DNA of 8,245 nt from an uncultured Clostridia bacterium. Lineage in GTDB: Bacteria > Bacillota > Clostridia > Christensenellales > Aristaeellaceae. The number at the start of each line of letters is the position of its first letter. The stretch's first letter is position 1. The notes below the pieces were generated by a model, which saw only the letters and a program-made list of their open reading frames with translations, was not told the DNA's origin and did no database searches. The position numbers and the translations under genes were made by a program. The stretch lies in contig CANQGC010000120.1 of assembly GCA_947600345.1 (NCBI GenBank), positions 1 through 8,245 on the forward strand, written 5' to 3'. This document shows, piece by piece, positions 1 through 5,799 of this stretch.

Positions 1-1365
1 GTCCCCATCGCTTCGGACATCGCGGCCACCAGCGCCGACCTGCTGTTCTCCATGCCGCCCAAGTTCGCGGCGTTCCGGGGCAAGGAGGAACTAAAGAACA
101 GCAAGGAGCAGGAGCGCGTCGATGACATCCTCAGCCTCAACAACCTGCACAACAAATTGAACGAGGCCGCCGAGACCGCCGCGGCGCTGGGCGACGTGTA
201 CCTCAAGCTCCGCTGGAACGCGAAGCGCCTGGACCATCCCCTGATCGAGATCGTCCAGCCGGACGCGGCCTGGGCCGAATACTTCCTCGGCGAATTGATG
301 TGCGTCCACTTCTTCACGCCGGTGGTCATCGACAAGAAGAGCGGCAACTACACGCGCATCTACGAGTGCTACACCCGGGGCCGGATCGAGATGGCCGTCT
401 ACCACGGCAAGGAGAACGAGCTGGGCACCATGGGCACCGAGGCTGAACTGCGCGCCTTCGGCTTCGAGGGCGCGACCATCGTCGCGCCGGTGGACGAGCT
501 GCTGGCGGTGCACATCGCCAACATGCGCCCGAACCGCATGTGGCGCGCCTCGATGCGCGGCAGAAGCGACCTGGACGGCCTGCGCGACATGTGCGACGCG
601 CTGGACGAATCCTACTCCTCCTGGGTGCGCGACATCCGGCTCGGCAAGGCCAAGACCATCGTGCCGGTGGAATACCTGCGCCGACCGCCGAACGAAATGC
701 TGGAGGGCATCGCCCAGAGCGCAAGCTGGGAGTTTGACCCGGACATCGAAACCTATGTCGCGATGGACATCGACGTGGACAAGGCGGGCTCCAACGCCAT
801 CACGACCCATCAGCCCGCGATCCGCGCCACCGATCACGCCAACACCTGCACGGAGCTGGTGCGCAACATACTGTCCCACGCGGGCTACTCGCCGCAGACC
901 TTCGGCATGGACATCTCCGGCAGCTCCGATTCCGGCAAGGCGCTGGAGATCCGCGAGCACAAGAGCTTCACCACCCGCAACAAGAAGCGCACCTACTGGC
1001 AGGCGGCGCTGGAATCCATCATGACCGCGCTGGTGCGGCTCGACGCCGCGCTCTACTCCGGCTCGGGCAGCGCGCGTGACACCGAGATCCACGTCACCTT
1101 CCCCGAGAGCTCCGGCGTCGATCAGCAGACCGTGGCGACGACCATAGAGCTTTTGCAGCGCGCGCAGTCCGCGAGTCTCGACACGCGCATCGCCATGCTG
1201 CACCCCGACTGGGGAGAAGATCAGCGCAACGAGGAAGCCGAGCGCTGCCGCAAGGAGTTCAACGTCGAACTCGAGCCGCCCATGCCCGACGTGCAGTTGG
1301 GCGACTTTGAGCGGGAACCGCCGACTACGCCCGCGGAGGAGCCGGAGGAAGTGAATGAGCCGTGA
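1..1365 (+). CDS. Phage portal protein (A118/SPP1 gp6-like), 5'-partial
   Basis: The reading frame is open from base 1, and the residues before the first ATG (position 52) read PIASDIAATSADLLF, a typical early portal segment, so the true start is outside the window. The 454 visible residues fit a portal of the A118/SPP1 type: an N-terminal alpha/beta body, a glycine- and serine-rich stretch followed by a helical stem (FGMDISGSSDSGKALEIREH, then a TRNKKRTYWQ helix), and an acidic, proline-rich C-terminus. Portals form the dodecameric ring at one capsid vertex through which DNA is packaged and ejected and to which the tail attaches. The stop overlaps the next gene's GTG start by 4 bp (GTGA), which implies translational coupling with the minor head gene. 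Long open frames on the opposite strand are side effects of high GC. The family call is confident; the exact subfamily is from memory of the motif pattern. Confidence 0.92.
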   Translation, partial: VPIASDIAATSADLLFSMPPKFAAFRGKEELKNSKEQERVDDILSLNNLHNKLNEAAETAAALGDVYLKLRWNAKRLDHPLIEIVQPDAAWAEYFLGELMCVHFFTPVVIDKKSGNYTRIYECYTRGRIEMAVYHGKENELGTMGTEAELRAFGFEGATIVAPVDELLAVHIANMRPNRMWRASMRGRSDLDGLRDMCDALDESYSSWVRDIRLGKAKTIVPVEYLRRPPNEMLEGIAQSASWEFDPDIETYVAMDIDVDKAGSNAITTHQPAIRATDHANTCTELVRNILSHAGYSPQTFGMDISGSSDSGKALEIREHKSFTTRNKKRTYWQAALESIMTALVRLDAALYSGSGSARDTEIHVTFPESSGVDQQTVATTIELLQRAQSASLDTRIAMLHPDWGEDQRNEEAERCRKEFNVELEPPMPDVQLGDFEREPPTTPAEEPEEVNEP

Positions 1366-2972
1366 CGCCGAACCAGCTCCAAGACAACGCCGCCGCACTG
1401 CTCGATCTCTACGCCCGCGCCGAGGAGGAGATGCTGCGCAAGGTGGCAAAGCGCCTCGCCCGCGGCGTCGACGAAACCGGCTGGGCCGAGCGCAAGCTGC
1501 GAGAAGTCCAGCAGTTGCAGACCGAAATCCGGCGCTCGCTGGAGCACCTGGCCCGGGAGAGCGGCGAGCTTCGCAACGCGCTGATCGAGAACGCCTTTGA
1601 GACCGGCGAGGCGGCCTTCCGCGAGGAGTACCGGGCGCTTGGAGGTTTCCTCCACTCCGTCCCCGAGAGCCGCTTCAACGCTGTTGCAACGCTCACAGAT
1701 GAGCTCTCCGAGCGCTTCGACGCCGCGCACAGCGCGATCCTGCGCGACGTGGACGACAACTACCGGCGCATCATCGGCGCGGCGGTGTCCATGCAGGCCA
1801 CGGGCACGATCACCACGCGGGACGCGATCAAGCCCGCGCTCAACGCCTTCGCGGAGAAGGGCATCATCGGCTTTGAGGATCGGGCCGGGCGGCACTGGAA
1901 CATGGACAGCTACGCGGAGATGGCCGTGCGTACCGGCATGATGCGCGCCATGCGCGAGGGCTACCGCCAGGACGCGCTGGCCCACGGCGAGGAGTTGGTC
2001 ATCATCTCCGAGCACGAGGACACCTGTCCCATGTGCATAGACTGGGAGCGCGCCGTGCTGGCGCTGACCGACGCCGCCGCGAATCACCCGGAGGCCGAGG
2101 GCACGTTGGCCGAGGCGGAGGCGGCGGGCCTGTTCCACCCCAACTGCGGCCACAGCATGACCGTGTACGTGCCGGGGCTGACCGACAAGAGCAGCCGCAA
2201 GCGCGACGAGCTGGGCTACACCCGCGAGCAGGACCTGGAGGGCTACGCCAACCGCCAGCAGCAGCGCTACATGGAGCGCCAGGTGCGCTACTGGAAGCGC
2301 CGCCAGGCCGTTGCAACGACCCCGGAGGACGAGCGCTACGCCAAGGCCTACGTGGACAAGTGGCAGCGCGCGCTCCGAGCCTACACGGGCGAGACGAAGC
2401 TGCCGCGCAAGATCGCCCGCGAGGGCGGAAGGGTCACGCTGAGCGAGGCGGCACGGAAGATTAAAAGCTTGAAATCACCAGAAAACGGTGGTATAATGAA
2501 CTTGAGGGGTGGAACTATGGCGCGGATTATGAGCCCGATTGAACAACGCAATACGGGTAAGGGCAATCCAAGCGCGATTCTTCACTTTGATCGTCCATTG
2601 AATAATCGTCAACAGCGTCTACTGGCACTGCTTCCGGAAGTAGATAGTCGCGCAATTGTAAAGAAGCAAGCCGTGAATATGCATGATCTATCTGCGTTGA
2701 CGGCGCAAACCGGCGTTGAATATGCGATGTTTACTCGAAAAGGTGAACGGATGCTCGTTCGCGGTAATCCTTATGAAACAAGGATTAGTGAAGAAGTTTT
2801 AAAGAAAATGCACGCGGAAGGTTGGCGCTGGAGTGGACATACGCATCCGGGCACGACAAGCAGTTGTCTGCTATCATCATCCGGTGATAAAGCTGTATTG
2901 AGGATATTTGAACAGCAGTACAGTTGCATCTATAACTCCATTGGAATGTGGGAAATTTTTGACAAGGAGTGA
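1362..2972 (+). CDS. MuF/SPP1-gp7-like minor head protein with C-terminal JAMM-like effector domain
   Basis: The GTG start at 1362 overlaps the portal stop; a GGAGGA lies 12 bases upstream, rather far, so coupling probably helps. Residues 1-135 are helical with coiled-coil character. Residues 136-265 resemble the minor head domain and contain CPMC (222-225) and HPNCGH (259-264), a probable metal-binding cluster. Residues 266-370 are a basic helical linker. From about residue 365 the DNA turns AT-rich and a new domain begins with SPIEQRNTGKGNP (391-403). It carries GHTHPG with H493 and H495, then S506 and D509, giving an H-x-H-x10-S-x2-D arrangement like JAB/MPN (JAMM) metalloproteases; E453 is a candidate catalytic glutamate. 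At 536 residues it is longer than a plain minor head protein. MuF proteins with C-terminal toxins are a known phage class. That this domain is a toxin, or a protease at all, is inference; it could be a structural or processing domain. Confidence 0.85.
   Translation: MTPNQLQDNAAALLDLYARAEEEMLRKVAKRLARGVDETGWAERKLREVQQLQTEIRRSLEHLARESGELRNALIENAFETGEAAFREEYRALGGFLHSVPESRFNAVATLTDELSERFDAAHSAILRDVDDNYRRIIGAAVSMQATGTITTRDAIKPALNAFAEKGIIGFEDRAGRHWNMDSYAEMAVRTGMMRAMREGYRQDALAHGEELVIISEHEDTCPMCIDWERAVLALTDAAANHPEAEGTLAEAEAAGLFHPNCGHSMTVYVPGLTDKSSRKRDELGYTREQDLEGYANRQQQRYMERQVRYWKRRQAVATTPEDERYAKAYVDKWQRALRAYTGETKLPRKIAREGGRVTLSEAARKIKSLKSPENGGIMNLRGGTMARIMSPIEQRNTGKGNPSAILHFDRPLNNRQQRLLALLPEVDSRAIVKKQAVNMHDLSALTAQTGVEYAMFTRKGERMLVRGNPYETRISEEVLKKMHAEGWRWSGHTHPGTTSSCLLSSSGDKAVLRIFEQQYSCIYNSIGMWEIFDKE
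2469..2497 (+). promoter_or_regulatory. Internal sigma-A promoter ahead of the effector domain
   Basis: TTGAAA (2469-2474), a 17-bp spacer and TATAAT (2492-2497) lie inside the minor head gene exactly at the composition break. The expected start of transcription is near 2504, just before GAGGGGTGG and an in-frame ATG at 2517 (Met386), which would yield a 151-residue protein made of the C-terminal domain alone. The spacer is itself an imperfect inverted repeat (ATCACC, 7-base gap, GGTGGT), a possible operator. The match is seen directly; promoter activity is inference, and chance occurrence in an AT-rich coding stretch cannot be excluded. Confidence 0.55.
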
Positions 2973-2977
2973 TCTGA

Positions 2978-3259
2978 ATGGAGCCAAGGGTGAGGAACAA
3001 ACCGTTGCAAAGAGCGCTTGCGCTTCATTACGCGGAACCATACTGCATCGAGCATGGTCTTTCCATAGAAAAACTCAAAAAGCAGGATTTTGCTATTATT
3101 ATTGACCAGATGATCTTTGCTCAGCCAACGGGAGTAAGGTCTGACGGTTTGCGCGATGACATCGCCTCGCAACCGTTGCCTACGCTCATTATCAGTCTTG
3201 ATGCAAACAACAACATCAAGGTTGAGCCGACGGAGCATACTCGGAGATATTTGTCATAA
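2978..3259 (+). CDS. Small protein, candidate immunity partner of the upstream effector domain
   Basis: This gene encodes 93 residues. The ATG at 2978 follows AAGGAG (2964-2969) with an 8-base spacer, and that binding site lies in the last codons of the minor head gene, whose stop is only 5 bp upstream. The two genes should therefore be co-transcribed and probably coupled. The protein is soluble with no signal or membrane segment: a basic N-terminus, a helical region (ALALHYAEPYCIEHGLSIEKL) and probable strands (DFAIII, PTLIISLD). A good rho-independent terminator follows 16 bp after the stop, so the effector domain and this gene end one transcription unit. The position directly after a variable C-terminal domain, and the same AT-rich composition, are what immunity genes of polymorphic toxins show. 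No family is assigned from motifs; it could instead be a chaperone or an unrelated small phage gene. Confidence 0.6.
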   Translation: MEPRVRNKPLQRALALHYAEPYCIEHGLSIEKLKKQDFAIIIDQMIFAQPTGVRSDGLRDDIASQPLPTLIISLDANNNIKVEPTEHTRRYLS

Positions 3260-3275
3260 CCCATTGACAATTCAT

Positions 3276-3298
3276 ACCGCCCACCCGGGCGGTTTTTT
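3276..3298 (+). terminator. Rho-independent terminator after the effector/partner genes
   Basis: ACCGCCC (3276-3282), loop ACCC, GGGCGGT (3287-3293), then a T run through 3298. It has a perfect 7-bp GC-rich stem and six Ts. It lies 16 bp after the stop of the 93-residue gene and would separate the cassette from the downstream head genes, so read-through or another promoter must serve the latter. Confidence 0.85.
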
Positions 3299-3319
3299 CA
3301 TGGGAAGGAGGTAGAAAGA

Positions 3320-3463
3320 GTGCTGCATCACTATATTACCGAATACGCCGAAAACGGTAGGCGCTACGCTGAAGCATGGTTTCAAATCAATCTTCTGGGA
3401 CTGTGTTTCTGTGTCTCTCGTAGAAAAATCGAACTCGAAAGCACAGGGCAAACACCGCAATAG
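3320..3463 (+). CDS. 47-residue phage protein
   Basis: A GTG start at 3320 is preceded by a very strong ribosome binding site, AAGGAGGT (3305-3312), with a 7-base spacer. The frame runs to TAG at 3461-3463. The product begins MLHHYITEYAENGRRYAEAW, followed by an amphipathic segment (FQINLLGLCFCVSRRKIELE) ending in basic and polar residues. It is AT-rich like the genes before it and lies between two hairpins. The aromatic-rich N-terminus and the strong binding site argue that it is real despite its length. Small proteins of this look occur among phage head genes in Firmicutes, as far as I remember, but I know no function. A short membrane-associated segment is possible though not convincing. 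Confidence 0.65.
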   Translation: MLHHYITEYAENGRRYAEAWFQINLLGLCFCVSRRKIELESTGQTPQ

Positions 3464-3492
3464 GATAGCACCTATACACCCAACGAACAATC

Positions 3493-3514
3493 GCCGCGCA
3501 TCCGCGCGGCTTTT
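3493..3514 (+). terminator. Terminator-like hairpin after the 47-residue gene
   Basis: GCCGCGC (3493-3499), loop ATCC, GCGCGGC (3504-3510), then TTTT. The 7-bp stem is perfect but the T run is short, so termination may be partial. It ends 10 bases before the AAAGGAGG of the next gene. Confidence 0.6.
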
Positions 3515-3538
3515 GCATACTTGAAAGGAGGAACCCCC

Positions 3539-3835
3539 ATGCTCAACATTCAGTTGTCCCCCAGCGACGCGAACACGCTGCGCTATCTGATGCACGAGAT
3601 CCTGGACATCGACCGCCGGGCGCGCTGCTCCGACAGCTACTTCCGCGCCCACTTCATGGACATCGCCAAGTCCGGCCTGTCCAGCGGCTTCTACAAGCGG
3701 CTGACCGACGAGCTGGACCGCGCGGCGAAGGCGCAGGAGGAAGCGCTGTTCGCGCCGCCCCAGGCGGAGCTGGAGGAATCCGCCGCGTCGGCCGAGGTCA
3801 GGCCCGCGCGCAAGCGCCGCAAGGCCGAATCCTGA
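3539..3835 (+). CDS. Hypothetical 98-residue phage head-module protein
   Basis: The ATG at 3539 is chosen because AAAGGAGG (3524-3531) sits 7 bases upstream; an in-frame TTG at 3521 would place the start before the binding site. The product is a small helical protein. Residues 1-70 (MLNIQLSPSDANTLRYLMHE, then RYLMHEILDIDRRARCSD and a FYKRLTDELDRAAKAQEEAL helix) look folded. The last 25 residues are acidic, then strongly basic (RPARKRRKAES) and probably disordered. It returns to the GC-rich composition of the phage and lies between minor head and scaffold genes, where small accessory head genes are common. I do not recognise a family. The basic tail could bind nucleic acid or the acidic scaffold, which is speculation. 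Confidence 0.75.
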   Translation: MLNIQLSPSDANTLRYLMHEILDIDRRARCSDSYFRAHFMDIAKSGLSSGFYKRLTDELDRAAKAQEEALFAPPQAELEESAASAEVRPARKRRKAES

Positions 3836-3841
3836 TAACGC

Positions 3842-3865
3842 GCCGCGGTCCAATCGGGACGCGGC
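3842..3865 (+). terminator. GC-rich hairpin after the 98-residue gene (weak terminator)
   Basis: GCCGCG (3842-3847) pairs with CGCGGC (3860-3865). After one G-A mismatch the stem continues as TCC with GGG (3849-3851 and 3856-3858) around an AATC loop. Only TGTTAT follows, so it is a poor intrinsic terminator and may instead stabilise or process the mRNA. Confidence 0.45.
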
Positions 3866-3873
3866 TGTTATAT

Positions 3874-3948
3874 GCCTGCCGGAGCAGGTGACGCACCGGG
3901 CCGCCGGAGCAGGAGGCGAGAACCTGCATAAACCACGTTGGCGGCAAC
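3874..3948 (+). promoter_or_regulatory. Structured leader of the scaffold gene with direct repeat
   Basis: GCCGGAGCAGG occurs twice (3878-3888 and 3903-3913). The first copy forms a hairpin, CCTGC (3875-3879), loop CGGA, GCAGG (3884-3888). In the second, GCAGG (3909-3913) can pair with CCTGC (3923-3927). The same segments can pair crosswise, so the folds compete. GCCGCC (3900-3905) can also pair with GGCGGC (3940-3945). The leader ends 11 bases before the scaffold's AAGGAG. The pairing is seen directly; a regulatory role is inference. Confidence 0.4.
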
Positions 3949-3973
3949 AACGACCCAATAAGGAGTGAATTCG

Positions 3974-4552
3974 ATGAATGAACTGGAATTTCTGAAACCC
4001 ATCCTCGGCGACGAGCTGTACGCGCAGCTCACGGAAAAGCTCCAGGGCGCGGAGAACCTGCGCCTCGTCAACGCGGCGGACGGAAGCTTCGTCCCCAAGG
4101 AGAAGATGGAGCAGCTCACGCGCGCCAACGGCGACTACAAGAAGCAGATCGCGGAGCTCAACAAGAAGCTCGGCGAGATGCAGACCGGCGCCGCCAGCGC
4201 GGACGAGCTGAAGAAGCAGCTCGCCGAGGCCCAGGCCGGCATCGCCGCGAAGGAGGCGGAGATTCGGAAGCAGAGCCTCGAGTTCCGCGTCAAGGACGCG
4301 GTGCGCGAGAGCCGCGCGAAGAACGCCGACCTCGTGCTGCGCTCCATCGACCTGTCGAAGGTCAGCGAGGACAACGGCAACCTGATCGGCCTCTCCGATC
4401 AGCTCGAGGCGCTGAAGAAGTCCGACGGCTACCTGTTCGCGGATGAGCCCGGCCAGTCCGGCGGCGTCGATCCCCACCAGGAGCCGAGCGGCGAAAAGCC
4501 CAGCGCCAACAGCATCATCAACGCCGCCATTCGACAAGCCGCAGGATACTAA
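3974..4552 (+). CDS. Phage scaffolding protein, GP20 type
   Basis: The ATG at 3974 has AAGGAG (3960-3965) 8 bases upstream; the in-frame GTG at 3965 overlaps that site and is rejected. The protein has 192 residues, usual for GP20-type scaffolds. It has an N-terminal capping segment (NELEFLKPILGDELYAQLTE), a short hairpin around LVNAADGSFVPKEKM, a long coiled coil (roughly residues 45-110, rich in K, E, Q and A heptads), and a flexible acidic and glycine-rich C-terminus ending in a short helix (SIINAAIRQAAGY) that probably contacts the capsid protein. Its role is to direct capsid assembly inside the procapsid and then leave. Its place directly before the major capsid gene is the classic arrangement. 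Nothing is broken in this gene. Confidence 0.9.
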   Translation: MNELEFLKPILGDELYAQLTEKLQGAENLRLVNAADGSFVPKEKMEQLTRANGDYKKQIAELNKKLGEMQTGAASADELKKQLAEAQAGIAAKEAEIRKQSLEFRVKDAVRESRAKNADLVLRSIDLSKVSEDNGNLIGLSDQLEALKKSDGYLFADEPGQSGGVDPHQEPSGEKPSANSIINAAIRQAAGY

Positions 4553-4562
4553 TTTGACATGA

Positions 4563-4588
4563 CGCGCGACTCAAATTTGGGTCGCGCG
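4563..4588 (+). terminator. Hairpin after the scaffold gene, no T run
   Basis: CGCGCGAC (4563-4570) pairs perfectly with GTCGCGCG (4581-4588). The stem can extend through TCA/TGG, leaving an AATT tetraloop. Only ATTCTTA follows, so intrinsic termination should be weak. It lies 10 bp after the scaffold stop and opens the long capsid leader. Confidence 0.5.
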
Positions 4589-4596
4589 ATTCTTAT

Positions 4597-4806
4597 GCCC
4601 TATAAGGGCTGCTCGGTTCACGGCACGGGTGCTTCTTCATGAGCACTCCTGCTCTCCTCACGACCGGGCGCTCCCAGACAAGGCGATGGGCTTTCATGAT
4701 TCCCCTCGCTGATGTTCATATATGGGAGCTATCCATTTCCGAACCTTCGCGGGAGAAGGTTCGGCGACAGCGACAAATCCGCACCGTCCGCGGGAGGGCG
4801 GCGCGG
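4597..4806 (+). promoter_or_regulatory. Long structured leader of the major capsid gene
   Basis: The 269 bases between scaffold and capsid genes hold no convincing gene but a series of hairpins. H1 is GCCCT-ATA-AGGGC (4597-4609). H2 is GGGTGCT/AGCACTC (4627-4633 and 4642-4648), enclosed by GCTCGGT/ACCGGGC (4611-4617 and 4663-4669). H3 is GCGATGGG/CCCCTCGC with one mismatch (4683-4690 and 4702-4709). H4 is a perfect 10-bp stem with loop GCGGGA (4739-4764). H5 is a 10-pair stem with one mismatch and the same GCGGGA loop (4779-4806). H5 ends three bases before the AAAGGA of the capsid gene. The loops of H2 and H3 share TTCATGA. It could control capsid translation, processing or mRNA stability; this is inference from base pairing alone. 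Confidence 0.55.
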
Positions 4807-4821
4807 TAGAAAGGATTTACT

Positions 4822-5799
4822 ATGCCCATCAACAAGATTGACCGCACGGGCGCGTCCGCGCTCATCCCGGAGCAGGTCTCCAATCAGATCATTCAGGATC
4901 TGCCGACCCAGTCGGTGTTCCTGAGCCTCGCCCAGAAGCTGCCGAACATGACCGCGCAGCAGCTCCGCATGCCGGTGCTGACCGGCCTGGCCACGGCCAA
5001 GTTCCTCAATGGCGACACCGACAAGAAGCCGACCACGAATCTGACCTGGGACAAGGTGGTCATCACCGCCGAGGAGATCGCGGTCATGGTGCCCGTGCCC
5101 GACGCCGTGCTGGATGACGCCAGCTACGACATCTGGGGCGAGGTCTACCCGCGCATCACCGAGGCCTTCGGCAAGGTGATCGACCAGGCGGCCTTCTTCG
5201 GCACCGGCAAGCCCACGAGCTGGCCCGAGGGTCTGGTCAAGGGCGCGACCGACGCGGGCAACGTCGTGCAGCTCGCCAAGGAAGCCGACGGCCCCGCCGT
5301 CTATCAGGCGATCAGCGGCGAGGGCGGCGTGCTGGCGAAGGTCGAGGAGCTGGGCCTCGCCGTGAACGGCTTCGCGGGCGCGCTCCAGCTCCGCTCCAAG
5401 CTGCGCGGCGCGGTGGACAACAACGGCCAGCCGATCTTCCGCTCCGCCTACTCCAACGGCGTGGGCGGCAGGTTCGCCTACGAGCTTGAGGGCCAGGAGA
5501 TCGTGTTCCCGGTCAACGGCTCCTGGGACGCCAAGCAGGCGCTGCTGCTGGCCGGCGACTTCTCCTACGCCCGCTACGCCATCCGCCAGGACATGACCTT
5601 CAAGATCTTCGATCAGGGCACGATCACCGACGACGAAGGCAAGGTCGCCATCTCCGCCATGGAGAACGACTGCCACATCCTGCGCGCCGTAATGCGCCTC
5701 GGCTGGGCCCTCCCCAAGCCGGTCAACGCCATCTCCGTTCGTCCAGAAGTTCACCCATGCCCGGTTGCAGCACGAAGGCAATATCCCTGGCGCTCATGA
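4822..5799 (+). CDS. Phage major capsid protein, HK97 fold, altered 3' end
   Basis: The ATG at 4822 follows AAAGGA (4810-4815) by 6 bases. The sequence has the order expected of an HK97-fold capsid protein: an N-terminal segment ALIPEQVSNQIIQDLPTQS, then the body with RMPVLTGLATAKF, the E-loop region around TDKKPTTNLTW, the spine-helix region DDASYDIWGEVYPRITEAFG, FFGTGKPTSWPEG at about residues 130-142, and the axial domain ending RLGWALPKPVNAIS. Residues 1 to about 305 are normal. The last 20 (from about V306) are rich in R and P, do not look like a capsid C-terminus and are read through the tail of the opposing gene. I infer that a rearrangement removed the native end, normally another strand of about 15-20 residues. 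The protein may therefore assemble poorly. The fold call is strong; loss of the end is likely but not proven. Confidence 0.88.
   Translation: MPINKIDRTGASALIPEQVSNQIIQDLPTQSVFLSLAQKLPNMTAQQLRMPVLTGLATAKFLNGDTDKKPTTNLTWDKVVITAEEIAVMVPVPDAVLDDASYDIWGEVYPRITEAFGKVIDQAAFFGTGKPTSWPEGLVKGATDAGNVVQLAKEADGPAVYQAISGEGGVLAKVEELGLAVNGFAGALQLRSKLRGAVDNNGQPIFRSAYSNGVGGRFAYELEGQEIVFPVNGSWDAKQALLLAGDFSYARYAIRQDMTFKIFDQGTITDDEGKVAISAMENDCHILRAVMRLGWALPKPVNAISVRPEVHPCPVAARRQYPWRS

Larger units (their letters stand above)
2460..3490. other. AT-rich cassette inside the GC-rich head module
   Basis: Base composition changes abruptly near 2460 and returns near 3490-3520. By hand count 2101-2160 has 43/60 G+C, whereas 2641-2700 has 25/60. 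The AT-rich block starts inside the minor head gene, ahead of its C-terminal domain, and covers the rest of that gene, the next 93-residue gene and the 47-residue gene. This is the composition pattern expected when a C-terminal effector and its partner gene are exchanged as one unit by recombination. Confidence 0.75.

Noticed and set aside
91..2153. Long open frames on the minus strand opposite the portal and minor head genes (for example 91-1449 and 1221-2153)
   Set aside because: They are low-complexity A/G/R/V/H-rich products of high third-position GC, without ribosome binding sites, lying opposite well-supported phage genes.
1681..3009. GTTGCAAC words at about 1682 and 2310 and a near copy at 3003
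   Set aside because: Two or three short palindromic words at irregular spacing inside coding sequence; no array or consistent context, so chance is enough.
3264..3292. Perfect TTGACA (3264-3269) after the 93-residue gene
   Set aside because: The bases 17 positions downstream are GGGCGG inside the terminator stem, so there is no -10 element.
3872..3931. Twenty-codon frame from ATG at 3872 in the scaffold leader
   Set aside because: It has no ribosome binding site, and its sequence is explained by the repeated hairpin segments.
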